A stretch of DNA of 64,000 nucleotides from Epiperipatus broadwayi (taxonomy: Eukaryota; Onychophora; Udeonychophora; Euonychophora; Peripatidae). Where the stretch lies: assembly GCA_028023455.1 (NCBI GenBank), contig JAQFVV010000157.1, positions 372,001 to 436,000 of the forward strand. The letters run 5' to 3'. The notes beneath the pieces are model-generated. The model saw nothing but the letters and a program-made list of their open reading frames with translations, did no database searches and was not told the origin of the DNA. The position numbers were made by a program, and so were the translations under genes. Positions 1 to 12,960 of the stretch are shown here, piece after piece; positions within the stretch are counted from its first letter, which is position 1, and every line of letters begins with the position of its first letter.

Positions 1-744
1 TCCCGTATTTAATTGGTAATTTTAGTTAGAGTTGAGAAGTAGTTGGTTCAATATATATATATATTCAGTTTGTGATTCTTATTTTAAAATTTTCTACTTA
101 TTATTTAATCTTATAATAGGCAGTGTATTAGCAGCTATTCCTTGCCATTGAAATATTTCTTAATGACCAAGTTTTTTCTTGGCTTGTTTGCTTCCAATAT
201 AAGCACTACTGTTTATTGTGTTTTGGTTTGATAAAATAGGGTTAAAAAGTTTACTGCGGCGGGTATTTTATATGTAAAAAAATTAGAAAAGGTTGATTTA
301 TATATATATTCAAGAGAAAAATATATATATATAAGTAATTAATAACTGTCTGATCATTCTATCTATTTCTCAGCACTATGATATGTTTATTACTTTAAAA
401 AAGTTCAGTTTGTGGAAGCAAAAAAAAAAAGAGTTGAATTCTAAAAATACAGAAATAAAAAATTCACATGCAAGCATTGCTACACATATATTATTTATTA
501 ATATTTAATACACAAATATTTAAGAAGATTTATTAGCAATGAATGACCTAAATTAATTTGATATTAATAGAAAATATCAATACAGACAAGTCCCCCCCCC
601 CCGTTTTTCGGAACTTTTTAATATGGGTGAATTAATTAATGATTCAATAAAGATAACGTTTTTAGCTTTGCAGCTTGTTTTCAGATATGATTTATTTCCC
701 TTACTCACATTATACTTTTTTGTATCACCTGATACTTTCTATTC
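1..744. other. AT-rich intergenic DNA, no gene seen
   Basis: No supported reading frame or recognisable repeat family. It holds short TA tracts (about 53-63, 299-310 and 322-332) and an 11-base C run at 592-602. Confidence 0.6.
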
Positions 745-757
745 TCTTGTCTTTCTT

Positions 758-858
758 TTTTTTTTTTTGCATATGTCATAATATTGCCGGGACACGAACC
801 CACAACCGTCTGCAACCAACTACTTGTTTGCAAGGTGGTTGCAATGACCTCTCAGTTT
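758..858 (-). mobile_element. tRNA-derived SINE, slightly 5'-truncated
   Basis: On the minus strand this reads as a Pol III SINE: a tRNA-like head with the end of an A box (complement of 847-857), a B box close to GGTTCGNNTCC (complement of about 788-802), a short tail and an A-run, seen as the T-run up to 768. A 13-bp duplication, TCTTGTCTTTCTT, lies at 745-757 and 859-871, as expected for LINE-mediated insertion. Compared with the copy at 59366-59481, about 15 bp of the 5' end are missing. It is a transposable element, not a working tRNA gene. The open frames across it on both strands are chance. Confidence 0.8.
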
Positions 859-959
859 TCTTGTCTTTCTTCACTCTGAAAATTATTGAAAAGACAATAT
901 TTGAAATCCCCATAGGTATTGTGTTTTTTAAATAAAAACTGACACCAGTCATTGGCGGA

Positions 960-2790
960 TTCATAGAGTCTGTTGCTAACTATGACAAGCTTTTCTTTCT
1001 CATTCATTTTATTGAGTTTTCACAAGTTTCCTTTGAATAAGAGATATAAGGCCTACTATTTTCATGGTTTTGTTTTATTCTACTGTTATTTGATACACCA
1101 TCTTCAATATACTTTTCCACTTTCTTAATTTCATTCCCCCCTTCCCCAACATTGAATCTTTTCTTAACAAAAGTCTGTGCTTCTAATGTATCTAATTTAA
1201 CTTTTTAGGAAGTTCTGTGATCTTTAACGATATTTCTTCTTTTTCATCTCTATTGTTATATAATTTCTTTTTCTTGTTTTGTACTTGCTAGTCTACATAA
1301 ACTGTATTCTCTACTTTATGATTATCTATTTCATTCAGTTTGCCTTCTATTGTAGCCATCTCAACATCAGTATGCTGCTTATACTCCACTATTTTCTTCT
1401 AATTCTTTCTTAATTTCTTCACAATAATTCTGATATTTAACATCTGATTCTTTGACATAAATACTTATTTCTTCTTTAACATCTTTATCATTATTAACTA
1501 ACTTATTAGACAGATTTTGGTGTGTTAACTGTACCTATTTGCACTCTTTCTTTAACTTCTTAATTTCTCTTGATCTTTAGAGTAAACCCTTTTAAATTCT
1601 AATAACTTTTTATCAGATACTTCATTTTTATTTTTCAATTCTTTAATTTCACTAATTTGTTCAATTAGTGGTTGATCAGTTTTTATTATCTCATCTATTC
1701 TTTTATTACAACCTTTTATTTTGGTCTGTGATTTCTTTTTTTTTGTTGTTGTCCGTTGTTTTTGCATTATCTTCTTTATGATTATTGATTTGTTGCCATT
1801 TGCTAATTACCTTCTTACATTTATTTATATCATTTTGTACTCCATTAAACTGATCTTGGAACTTAGCCATTACATTTTATAAGATCATAAACATTCTATT
1901 TTTGGATGACTTAATTTACTGTGTTAAATGTTTGAAGTTATTATCACACTTTATTTTAGACTCTGCTAAATCGGCTTTTAAATCTTTTAAGATCTTTTTT
2001 AGATTCATCATCCTTAGTAGCTAATTGTTTTCCTGAAGGTTTGTGATGATGATGTTCTAGTTGTATTTTTATATTGGACTATTTCCATCATCTAATATAT
2101 ATATATTGAATGTCTTTAGAAAAATTTAACTTTATTTAAATATTCCAAATACATTCAACTGTTAGTAATAGCACATCAAACAGGTTAGTATATGCACAAC
2201 GTTTTGAGAGGTATTATTCTCCCCTCTTCTTCAGGTGTTGCTGCCTAACCAGTGACAGTACTAGCATGGGATTTGAACCTGGGTCCTTAGATTCTTGAGT
2301 TTTGAATTTTAAGGTAACACTCTAACTAACTGAGCCGATTAAAATTCAAAACTTGAGAATCTAAGGACCCATGTTTGAATCCCATGCTAATACTGTCACT
2401 AGTCAGGCTAGCAACACCTCAAAAAGAGGGGAGACTAATACCTCTCAAAACATTGTGCATATACTAACCTGTTTGATGTACTATTACTAACAGTTGAATG
2501 TATTTGGAATATTTAAATAAAGTTAAATTTTTCTAAAGACATTCAATACATATATTAGATGATGGAAATAGTCCAATATAAAAATACAACTTAGTAGCTA
2601 ATTCTTTGAAAGCTTCTTGGGATTTTTCAAATTTATCATCTGAATCCAATTTACATTCATCAAACTTCATAGTTAAGTCTTGAAATTCAGCACTTATCAT
2701 GCTTAACAATTGTTGCATTTGAATAGATATAAACTCATTTTGGGTCCCTTCCAAAATATTATCCTTATTAGTCTCCATATAAGCATAACA
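960..2790 (-). pseudogene. Decayed coiled-coil reading frame, family not recognised
   Basis: On the minus strand, starting near 2777 with METNKDN, a frame rich in K, E, D, N and Q can be followed through several frameshifts and stops to about 1000. The best blocks are at 2777-2604 (EFQDLTMKFDECKLDSDD), 2010-1925 (DDESKKDLK, then KADLAESKIKCDNNFKHLT in another frame) and 1767-1552. Heptad-like spacing and the absence of proline suggest a long coiled coil. The frame is split by the palindromic element at 2027-2589; the sequence ...ELATK / ATKDDES rejoins exactly across the target duplication. It could be an old transposon ORF1-like protein or a dead host gene; I cannot name the family. Confidence 0.5.
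2027..2589. mobile_element. Palindromic SINE-like element with 14-bp target duplication
   Basis: Two arms of about 250 bp (about 2060-2310 and 2338-2589) are near-complementary, joined by about 26 bp. Each arm carries tRNA-like sequence: on the minus strand an A-box-like GGCTCAGTTAGTTAGAG lies in the centre and a B-box-like GGTTCAAATCCC follows at about 2267-2278. The arms then run into a shared body and a tail ending near AGATGATGGAAATAGTCCAA. The 14-bp CTTAGTAGCTAATT is duplicated at 2013-2026 and 2590-2603. A related single copy lies at 43010-43230 and a fragment near 41630-41725. A head-to-head SINE dimer, or a foldback transposon that captured a SINE, would both fit; the long target duplication favours retrotransposition. 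Confidence 0.75.
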
Positions 2791-2967
2791 TTTATATACT
2801 ACTGTTAATATTTTTATCAAAACAATAATATAAGACCAATATACTTCTATTATACATATGATCATCAAATATTTCCTTTCAAAAGCATCACAAAACCTAT
2901 GATCATCACAAATAAAATGTTCCTTACCAATTATGCCAATAATATAATTTATTTTTATAGCCTTCAT

Positions 2968-5900
2968 TTACTTATAAATTAAAAATTTATATTTATTGCA
3001 CATTAGGAATCATTATATCATTAAACAACAAACACCATTATTATTAATAAATAAATAAAAATATTACATTTTTAAAATACCAATCATAATCTATGTTCAC
3101 ATTCCACAATATACTCAAAATTCAATTTTTAAAGTTATATACACATTTATAATCATCTTAAATAAATGTGATTATTATTTATTATTCATCTCATGCATCA
3201 AAAATCATTATTGAGCCATACATCTGGGTCCATTTTGTAATGGAATTTATCATCTATTACTGTGCTATAAGTTGGGGCACTATTTTGTAACAGAAATTAG
3301 CCTAATCACCAAGAAGTGACTGCCTAACACTTAGCTTAACCTTATGAATAGTAATACAATCATTAAGCAAATTACTTGTCACATGAATAGCATCTGCTAC
3401 TGTACTATTACATGCAAACATTAATATTTAAATTCATTCTCAGGGTTTATTCAACATTTATAATAAATTATATGCTAACAAATTTCTATTCACTAAGTGT
3501 AAAACAGGATATATATGATTAGGATAACATTAGGAGTATCAACATAATATTTACCTACATATTATTTAATACTTTCCAGATAATCAATATAATATAGTTT
3601 AACAAGTTATGACTAAATACAAATGGTAATTTTGATATTGCATCCAGAACATACTTTAGCATATAAAATGAGCTGTAACAATAATGCAAATGAGATAAAA
3701 GGCAATTTTAATGTAAATAATATTCACTTATAAAAAATTGGACTAGAGTATAGCGAACATTTTATTGAAAAATTATACTACTATAACTATAATAATATGA
3801 ACATGTGCACAAATTTAATGTGAGTTTGATGATGAGGATTAAAACACAAAGCCGTTATTTAAATAATAATCAAAACAATTTATTAAATCAATTTATATTG
3901 CATAAAAATAGAATAAAAAAATAAAATAATTAAATTAATATTTCTATAATACTCTTATATCATAAAGTCCTTTATAAAAAAAACACTGTTAAATAAAAGA
4001 TTGCATGCATATGCCCTGTTGTGTTTACACAAACACACAAATCAATAAAGAAAATTGCCTGTGGTAAGACTTCTAACATGTCAGAAGTATGTTAAGATTT
4101 ATTAAATAAACAAAGATTGCTCCATATTTTATATAACCCCAATATTTTTCAAACTCATAATAAATTATTATATTGAAATTGTATTACTAAACTATATTTA
4201 GGAGATAGTTATCTTTCACTAAATGAATGCAATATCCACAAAATTCACTTATACAAAACTAAAGTCTCAAATGAAACATTTTACTCAATTTCTAGCTATG
4301 GAATAATTATTATCTATTAAACATAGCAGTATTATAATAAGTACTCTTTATATATATAAACAGAATATCATTTATTCCCTTCTATAAATATATACACACT
4401 AAGATACCATAAAAATAGATTAATAAAATATGAGGTATATAAAACAAGTGCATCTCATATCCAGTAGAGCAACTCAAAATATTATCTAAAAACTATGATA
4501 TTAAAGGAACAATCTATTTTTATTATCATATATTCACTAAAACACTAGTTTGAATAAAGAAGACATATTACTTGCTCTTCTTAAGGTGGACAAGAATGTT
4601 AATAAATCCTAAATGCTTATTAGAATTTTTTTTATTGTATACTATAAAAAAAATAATAACAATAAACCATACATATAATGGTTATTAGACACAAATGTTT
4701 ATGAATAGTTTTAATTCATGCCAATGTGTACATTTTTACTCTTTCTCTCAGATTCCCTGTTAATAAATTCCTTCAGATAAGCTTGATTATTATATTTTAA
4801 ATATCCGAGATTCATTTTATAGCAGATATCAAAATATTTTTATTATCCATTTTAAGGAATACATTTCCTAGTTGAGATGAAGTAAAAAAACAATATTATT
4901 ATTATCATAAATTTATTCATGGCCCAGTGTTTTTAACGAATTTTCTTAAAATAATCGATTAAGAGGGTAATGAAGTTGGCGATTCCTTGAGGTGATTACA
5001 TTTTCTTTTTTAATTTAAATTAAAGGAGTGAAGGATATTGTATCATTTTTATATTTCCTACAGTTTTCTGGATTCTTTTTCTAAAATCGGCAAACACAAA
5101 TATTATATCTACAATTTTGCAGTTGAGTTTGAATAATGATTTTGCAGAAAATTGATAAATATAATAGAATTCAGTCCAAATGAGCACAGCAGATTAATCA
5201 TTCTGTAGTTTTAAAAGATTGAAGTCCTCAATTATAAATTTAAATAATTCCATAGTTTTATAAGAAAATTTTCAAATGGTAAAATTTCTTTTTTAAAAAT
5301 TTTATCAGCTACAGGTATTAAATGGCAACTTAAATTATTATTGGTAAATCATTTCAATGATGATAATGATGATGCACGCCTGGAAGGCAAACATTCAACG
5401 ATTTCCTCTCAGCTGGCTATTACGACGTTAAAGCAGCAAATTGAAAATTAAAATGACAAAATTAAGTTTTGTTCTTTTAAGCGAAAGAACGAAAGAAAAA
5501 AAAGCAAAAGAACCCTTTGCTTCATCAACACTTGGTTATATAGTACTGAGCACATGATGGAAAAGTAACGTGAATTCAAACTCCTTCTTCACTCAATTGT
5601 ACATAGTATGTGAAAATTTTACTAGATCAGTTTGGCAACAGCTTTCTTCCAAATGATATTGTCCTCCAGGTTGTCTTATGTGTGATAAATCAGCCATATT
5701 CATTATATAATTTATATAAAAGAGTTATTTCAAATAAAATTATTATCAGAGCAAATACATATTTATTTATTTTCACGCTAAATGATACATTATTACTAAT
5801 TTTACTAAAATCACCAAGAAATTTTCTAAATTAACTGTTCTCATATTTTATGTGCTTATTTGTTATCTCTATGACTTTTCTTAAATAATTTTTTTTTACT

Positions 5901-7282
5901 TTCTGGAAAACAGCTTTATATCAAAGTTATGCATACAAACAAATACATACACACACATTTAAATGTTTTGTGTAGAATAAAAGTTTGTTTACATGTGTTT
6001 TAACCGAATACAATTCATCGAAATTATCGCTATGTTACGAATGATTTATTTATTTTATTACGAGGTATTAAACCATAAATAATATCTCTGTGTAATGTGA
6101 GATCAATAATCTAAATTATTTAATGAATATTTTTACTTAATTTTAAATTTAGTCACGATTTTTATAATTTAGCCATATATTTTATCAGGTATTAGCTATA
6201 ATCGCCATTTTGGTAACCTTTGGCAACACTACATTTATATTTATAATAAAATTGAAAAAGAAAATTCTGTTCTTAAAATTATTTTTTTTAAAGTTGGGTT
6301 ACTATAATGTTATTAAACTAATAGGATTATTACTTCAATATATATATATATATATATTATGTGTGTTCATTTAAATACATCAAAACTTAAAGAATAGGTG
6401 ACCATTCTATGATTTTTTTAAAAATGTTTTTTATTCTTTATTAATATTTATTGATGTATGTGTATATGGCTAATGAAAAGTGATTGTTTCTGTTTAAATT
6501 TATATATATATATATATAAAGAATAATGATTATTTAAATTATAAAAGATTTTCTTGTTATACATAGATAGGTAGATAGATTTTCTGAGTCTTTATGACAT
6601 TTTTGCGTTTTTTTTCTTGCAAATAATGTATATAATTTTAATAATGAACTGAATTCGTTAAAGATTTATGTTGGTATTTCAAAATGATGTTTGTTGGAAG
6701 ATATCACATTGAAGACTTTGCTTGATTCTGTCATCTCTAATTACTAGATTTGAAATGACAAAGTATTGATACTATATTAAAAGTGAATTGATTTAATAGT
6801 ACATCATATAAGTAAAAATGATAAAATATCTAATCAATAAACTTATTAAAAACCACATCCTCTTCCATTAGTTATTTCTGAAATAGCTAACCAAGCACAA
6901 AACAAGGATGTATTCTCTATTAATAAAAGAGAAATATAAGTCTAAAAAATAAATAATTTTATCTAAAAAAATCCATAACATTATTTCTTTTGCTGAGATT
7001 TCCCTTGTCTTGTAATTTACAATTGAGCTGATTCAGTTGTGATGTTGCATTTATCTTAAGGACATTTTTTTTTTATAAATACTGATTTGTTAATTCTGAA
7101 TATTAAATGCTCTTGTTGTTGAGTAATAGTTTGATTTCATTTATGCAAGATGCAAAATGCTTTAGCATATCACTTCTAGAAAGCTACTAAAACCTGTTGT
7201 ACTATAGAATATCTCAATACTCATTCTCCATTTCATTTAACAATTTTTTAAATTGTCAATGGTTAAATTTCCTTGCTGCAAT
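2968..7282. other. AT-rich intergenic DNA, no gene seen
   Basis: About 4.3 kb with only short chance ORFs (for example 5610-5834). TA microsatellites occur near 6339-6358 and 6501-6519. Nothing coding or repetitive was recognised. Confidence 0.6.
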
Positions 7283-7293
7283 AAAGTTGGTAA

Positions 7294-7400
7294 CCTTTTT
7301 TTTTTCATGTGTCAAAGCATCGGCTGGTAAGCTAACCCACAAACCCAGGAATACTGCTTGTAAGGCAGCTGTACTGACCACTCGGCCACCAATGCTTGAC
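7294..7400 (-). mobile_element. Full-length tRNA-derived SINE
   Basis: The 107-bp element is flanked by an 11-bp duplication, AAAGTTGGTAA, at 7283-7293 and 7401-7411. Read on the minus strand it starts GTCAAGCATTGG and carries a clean A box (TGGCCGAGTGGTC, complement of 7376-7388) as in leucine- or serine-type tRNAs. The B-box region is diverged, and the tail ends CACATG plus an A-run. Same family as 758-858, 19147-19204 and 59366-59481. It sits 16 bp beyond the end of the hAT relic. Confidence 0.85.
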
Positions 7401-7426
7401 AAAGTTGGTAATCTTAATTGCTAATT

Positions 7427-8215
7427 TCACAATTTTACCATTTTTTTCTGTAAATGTTTGTGCACAAAATGCTTCCAGTTGAAGTATACAGTGAAAAGTT
7501 CTTTAAAAATTAAAACAAAACCATTTTTCACTCCTAACATATTTTTTGCACTATCGGTTGCAATTGAAACAATTTTATTGAGTGGGATATGATTTTTTTC
7601 TATGCATTCAAGGATGACATTTGCTAAGTTTTCTCCATGCACTTAGCTCTTGAGTTGCAATAGTCCCAGCAAGTTTTCTCTCAGACCTTCAAATGGTATA
7701 TACTGCACAAAAAGGGATACTTGGGATGTGTCTTTGATGTCACAAGACTCATATAGTATAATTGTTAAAGCTGAAGCTAAAGTAACAACTTTCTCTTGCT
7801 GGTTGGTCATATTTGAGAATATTTTAATTGTTCTATGTGATAACTGTTTTAGTATATAATGGTATGTTTTAATTTTATTTAAAATCTAGGTTTTTGAAAT
7901 CCTGAAAAAGTTTTTCAGATGCATTAACAAAACTATATTTTATGTATTCATTATCTGTGAAGGGTTTTTCTCTCTTAGAAATCTTTTGATTCACTATAAG
8001 GATTGCAATATTAATATTATTGGCAGACTGTCTCCAACAATTAAATACAGAATTTGATTTTTCAGTATTTTTCTGAAATTCTTTACTAGCACTTTTTCTC
8101 ATGTCACAATAGGATATTTAAAAAAATATGGTATGTTTAGTCATGAAGTGTCTCTGCAAATTTGACTTTTTGTTGAACAACAGTTTTATTGGTAAATCAG
8201 ACAGATTGTAAGACC
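7427..8215 (-). pseudogene. hAT-type (BED/DUF4371-like) transposase relic
   Basis: Minus-strand fragments in several frames follow the order of hAT-superfamily proteins of the ZBED5/SCAND3/GTF2IRD2 type. A BED-finger end (NLQRHFMTKH) lies near 8150-8110; a DUF4371-like block (KPFTDNEYIKYSF, ASEKLFQDFKN) at 8102-7875; then a block with SHRTIK and an ESCDIKDTSQ stretch where the family usually has DESTD, near 7860-7650; then IATDSAKNMLGVKNGFV at 7642-7427, matching the conserved TDGA..M.G..G segment. Frames change between blocks and the C-terminal half with the hAT dimerisation domain is absent, so it is dead and truncated. Family recognition is from memory of motif order, not a search. Confidence 0.75.
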
Positions 8216-8278
8216 ACCTGAGTTTTGTTCTTTTTTTATATTTTTTTTATAGGTATGTTGAAAAACACCTTAAACCAT

Positions 8279-8420
8279 ATAATAATAATAAAGTTGTTCT
8301 AACACACATATAACATAAAGCTGTATAAATTTAACAAATTAATTGTTAACTAAAATTAATTTGTTAATTTATACAGCTTTATGTTATAAGTGTGTTAGCA
8401 CAACTTTATTATTATTATAA
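8279..8420. repeat. Palindrome, ~62-bp arms
   Basis: The arms, about 8279-8340 and 8357-8420, are nearly complementary (AATAATAATAAAGTTGT against its reverse complement; both include ATAAAGCTGTATAAATT) with a loop of about 16 bp. It resembles a small MITE or foldback element; no target duplication was identified. Confidence 0.7.
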
Positions 8421-8991
8421 TTTTGACAAGTGTAAACTATGATTATTACTTAAACCATATATTTTATTTAATACATTTTATTCATATTCATGAAACTATA
8501 CAAACTAAACAAAAACAACTACACATGCCTCTCCAATTCCCTGCTTTCACATTTCACTATTACAAACATTATCCTGCCCAGTTGAGCATGCCCATATGCT
8601 CACTTATTAGTCACTTTGTTTGGCTTCCCTTCCTAGCATGTGTTCAACCATCCTTCCACTCCCTTTCATGTTCTCCCCTTCTTGATACTTATACTTTGTA
8701 CATCCTAGTGCTGCACAGTTTTGCAAGACTTATAAAACAAATGAAACCATCATTATATAAATAAAATGCTTTAAAAATGTTATGAATGAAACTATGATGG
8801 TTTTATTTTCAATTTTCCTTTAGAACCATATGTATATGACCAGAAAGCAGGATGTGGCTCATGAGCCACTATTCACTGACCATTGCTATAATATATACAC
8901 AAAAATAATAAATACTTAATTTCACTATTAAATATAAATGATGGAAAGATATCACTTCCTTTATCACTACCAAAATTTACACATGAAAAAT

Positions 8992-9047
<56 letters not shown>

Positions 9048-9544
9048 AAGATTAAAAAGTATTAGTTTCACAAGGCAACTGCTAACATTATAAAATATTT
9101 TCACATATTGTTATTGAATAATTACAAGTATAATAGAAATCAATTAGTTAATGTATTCTGTAGCAATCATGTAATATTCAAACTGTCTATGTCACAATGC
9201 AGGATAGTTTGCAAATCTGAATAAAGTTAAACAAAGATCTGACAATTTAAGTTGAAGCACAACATTTCAAGCACATTTATAGATGCTGATTTCTAGAGTT
9301 TTTTTTCCATTTCACTGTATTGGTTTACTAAGCTTTTTGAGGCTTTTAAATTAATGTTTTAATGATGAAGGTGCTTTTTATTTATTTCTAAATAAGAAGC
9401 ATGAAAAGAATTAAAAGAATCCTCTCCCATTTCTCTTAATGTCATTTTCTTGTTGTTTGTATATTTTTCTTAATAATTTTTTAATTAATGTTTCTTTTAA
9501 TACTTTATTTATTAAATATTTATTATTTTACTTAATTCACTTTT
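8421..9544. other. Intergenic DNA, no gene supported
   Basis: A 113-codon chance frame at 8423-8764 lies in a C/T-rich stretch and resembles no family I know. Otherwise only AT-rich sequence and the microsatellite at 8991-9043. Confidence 0.5.
8991..9043. repeat. (AC)n(AT)n compound microsatellite
   Basis: About ten AC units pass directly into about sixteen TA units. Similar smaller tracts occur elsewhere in the window. Confidence 0.9.
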
Positions 9545-9678
9545 AACTGAAATACAGGCTTATCATATACCTATATGAATATATGTAATATGGTGAATGG
9601 TGTGAAAGTCTGTGCTCATATACTCTATATAATACATATATTCATATAGGTATATAATAAGTCTGTATTTCAGTTATT
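9545..9678. repeat. Short palindrome, ~47-bp arms
   Basis: AACTGAAATACAGGCTTAT at the left pairs with the complement at the right end (about 9627-9676). The loop of about 34 bp holds the phrase GTGTGAAAGTCTGTGCTCAT, which recurs at 10066. Confidence 0.7.
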
Positions 9679-10097
9679 ACATAGTAGAGATGTCTGCCCA
9701 TCCTTTGTATATGTATTAAATGGATTATGTCCTGTATATGAGGGGTTAGATTGACTTTAGGTCTACATGGGTGTGACAAAAATCTTGGCCTCAGGGTGAC
9801 CTTTGAGTATTCCATCATCAGATTTTCAATTGGATGGACAGTTGAAGAGTTGGAGTGTGGGTGGATTGAAGCCTGTCCATTAAAGTATGAAGATTGGCTA
9901 TCTTAATATATATCTGAGAACTTATTGCATATATGTGTAGAGATGATAATCTGGACCAACTGATGATTGCTGGTTTAGCGTGACATATGTATATTGGTGA
10001 TTATTTATCTTTTTGACATATATGTTTTCAAGTGTATCAGTGATATGAGATGGAATGGTGGGTAGTGTGAAAGTCTGTGCTCATATACCCTATATAT
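9588..10097. repeat. ~460-bp unit bounded by direct repeats
   Basis: A block of about 38 bp containing GTGTGAAAGTCTGTGCTCAT followed by ATACYCTATAT occurs at about 9594-9632 and again at about 10056-10096. The sequence between (G-richer, with GGTGACCTTTGAG and GAGTTGGAGTGTGGGTGG) has no ORF. It may be one period of a tandem repeat or a unit with terminal direct repeats. Confidence 0.55.
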
Positions 10098-11699
10098 TAA
10101 TTGTCTTTCAACACACATTTTTGCAAACTCAGTCGTACACAATATTATTTTTTTAGGGGTATATCCCTAGTCAATTTTAATATTTTGCTTGTTACATAAT
10201 TAAATAAAATAAAACATGTCTATAATTGTACCAAATTTTTAAACCAATTCTGTACATTTTATTATTTTAATATATATATATCATAAAAATCATTAATATA
10301 CATATCTTTATTTATATTTTTCTCAACATTATCGGGCTACTATTTTTAACATCATTATACATTTATTTAATAAAGAAAATAATTAACCTTCTCCTAAATC
10401 ATATTTATATGTAACCATCATGTGAGGAAGAATGAATTATATCTTCTCTCAAAAAAAATATTTTTTTTCTTTTCGCCTTTAAAAACTTCTGGTTATTTCC
10501 AGTTTAACTAATCTTTTGATCTTGTCTCACAATTTTGCCCTTCTTTGACAATTGAAATGAATTATTGATATATGGATGTGATAAATATAAAGATTACAGT
10601 AAAACAAGTGGCCTCATCAGTTAGTCACTACTTCTTCAATCATATGGCATTTTCTCTCTTTTCATTGCAGTTATTGATTACTTTATAAATTTTTGATGAT
10701 ATTTGTATCCAATGAGTAAAAATGCCATTATATGGGGTATCTTATTCTAATAGAAACTTAAAACTTTCTCACATTTATTTCAATTGTATTATCTATGATA
10801 GAAGTCAAAGGTGAAATAAATACATATTAAAGTTTTGGTATCTTCCCTATAGAATTAACATTCTTTTGAATACAATGTATAGGATTTAAATATTACACAC
10901 TATTTATTAAGGTTCTTTTTTGTAATTTATAATTCATTCATTCTGATAATTATTCTATTATCACTTCTTGAATAAGATTTGACATCATCAATAACCATGC
11001 TTATTATGATGGCATACAATTTATAATTCAAATCAAAGTTGGATAATGCTTAGTCTATTCTTCTACTATTCTATAAAATTATCTATGACTGCATTTTAGG
11101 AAACTTGATTTACATGTTTGTATAACTGTTTAAAAATATCTAAAATGACTGATATTGTCTTATTGAGCCAATTAAGTTTTTAATTATTTCAGCATATTCG
11201 TATTTATTTTTTCAATCTCATTCTCTACCAAATTCATTGTTTCAGATATTAAGTTTCTCTTCTTCTGCCTTTCTATGTTTTTATTCTTAGATTTTCATCT
11301 TATAATTTATGTTTTCTTATTTGAAATATTTATTAAGGCTGTAGCCTCAAGCACATGTGTTTAAAAATGTGATAGTAGGGACCTCTACAGGTCTTAAACC
11401 ACAAGCTTACTCTTTGGAAGAAAAGAGACACTTTTTACAATTGTTTTTATTTTCTCAAGAGTTATTTCTATTATGATTTTTTCAGTGCCTATAACTATTA
11501 TATTGACTTATTCTTCATGAGTATGCCTGAAAACTGTTCATTGTTATCTTATTTCATTACTTATAGCAATGTTTTTTTTTTTAATCTTAGCAGTATTTGT
11601 TTCAAGTGAATTTTATACATATCCAACATTGATATCTCTTCAATTAATTTTTGGTGGCAACTATGAGTGTAAGTTCTATGTTATAAGGCTTATAATAAT
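10098..11699. other. AT-rich intergenic DNA, no gene seen
   Basis: The T-rich plus strand gives K/N-rich minus-strand frames, as in the neighbouring relic, but nothing here is clear enough to call. Confidence 0.45.
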
Positions 11700-12960
11700 G
11701 CCTAAACATTTTGGGATAAGTTCAATGCTTTTATAATTCCTAAACATACAACCTGATATCAAAAAAAATAGTATAATTTTCTCCAGATTATTTTTCCATA
11801 CTGCTTTTGTAATACCTGACATTTAATTCTGTATTACCACTCTTCACTTCAAATATATTACTCCATATAAAACTTTTGCTTGTAGAACATAACACTTCAC
11901 CAATCTTTTGCAGCTCATTTATATGGTTACATGCAGTGGATATATTCTCTTTTTCATTTGTAATGTTAATATAAAAAATTCCATCAAACTATTAGTATGT
12001 TCTACAATATTCTTTTCAATAATTCTAATAAATACTTGTTTTAATCTTGTTTCTGATAAAATGTAGATCCATTCATCCATGCAAGTACATTTTAATGGGT
12101 CCTATTTCTAACTTGTCTTGATCTATTTAATGTATTATATTGATATATGAAGCATTTCTAAACTCACAATTAACATTATAACTATATATTTCTTTCATAA
12201 TTTCTCCGAATGGTTTCTTTTATTGCTGTCTTCCTCTCAAATTGATGAACAATTTTTTATACAGGAATAATTTTATTCTATCATAGCTCAGGGCCATGTT
12301 ACATTGTAACTTCATTTAATCTGCCTTCTTTTGTCTATGATTTTTCATTATATTTTCAAACAGCTTATTTTCAATTTTTTTAATCTTAGTTTTAAGATTT
12401 TGTTTTTCTTTCCAATTAACTTTTTTTGAAAATTATTTCTATTTTTATAAATATTTTTTCTCTTTTCTTAAATTACTTTGATTTTTAATTAACTCCTTGA
12501 TTAACTTATTATATTTTCCTTATAATACTCATTATTTTTTTAACATTTCTTCTATTCTTCTATGTTTTTGTGGCTTTCTTTATATCTTTTACATTTTTTT
12601 TCTATAAATATAATAATTATACTTTAAAAATATTTTCTTTCATTTTTTCTATATTTCTGAAACAGGTATCTATTTTCTTGAAACTTTCTTCTCTACTTTT
12701 TAAGATCTATTATAGCAAATGCTGTGTTCGTTTATTTTCTACTTTGTTAACTCTCCTCCTGTAATAATTAAGTATGTTATAATTTACTATTCTCTTATTA
12801 TCTCTTTATATACTATTACAAAATCAACTACATGTATTAGTCCTATGAACTATCATCATTTTCTTTATCTGAGTCTTATTTTTATTCAATTTTTACTTTT
12901 GCTCATTAATTATTAGACAAAGTTTTTATTATCTCTAGTTTTACATTTTGTATATCTTCA
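11700..12960 (-). pseudogene. Decayed minus-strand frame: coiled coil plus globular part
   Basis: From about 12420 to 11720 one minus-strand frame runs about 230 codons with around ten stops, far fewer than expected for DNA this AT-rich. It reads KTKIKKIENKLFENIMKN, then NMALSYDRIKLFLYKKLF, then FRNASYINIIH, HINELQKIGEVLCSTSKS, and FIWSNIFEVKSGNTELN. Upstream (12700-12450) K/E-rich coiled-coil fragments appear in several frames. The layout (coiled coil, then folded part) and base bias recall the relic at 960-2790, but no sequence match between them was established. Unrecognised; possibly a dead transposon protein. Confidence 0.4.

Noticed and set aside
675-964. ORFs on both strands across 675-964
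   Set aside because: They run through the SINE and its T-run; explained by the element.
5610-5834. 74-codon plus ORF
   Set aside because: Hydrophobic low-complexity translation typical of AT-rich DNA; no domain or splice support.
8423-8764. 113-codon plus-strand ORF
   Set aside because: Composition follows a local C/T-rich stretch, no family resemblance, no splice or start context.
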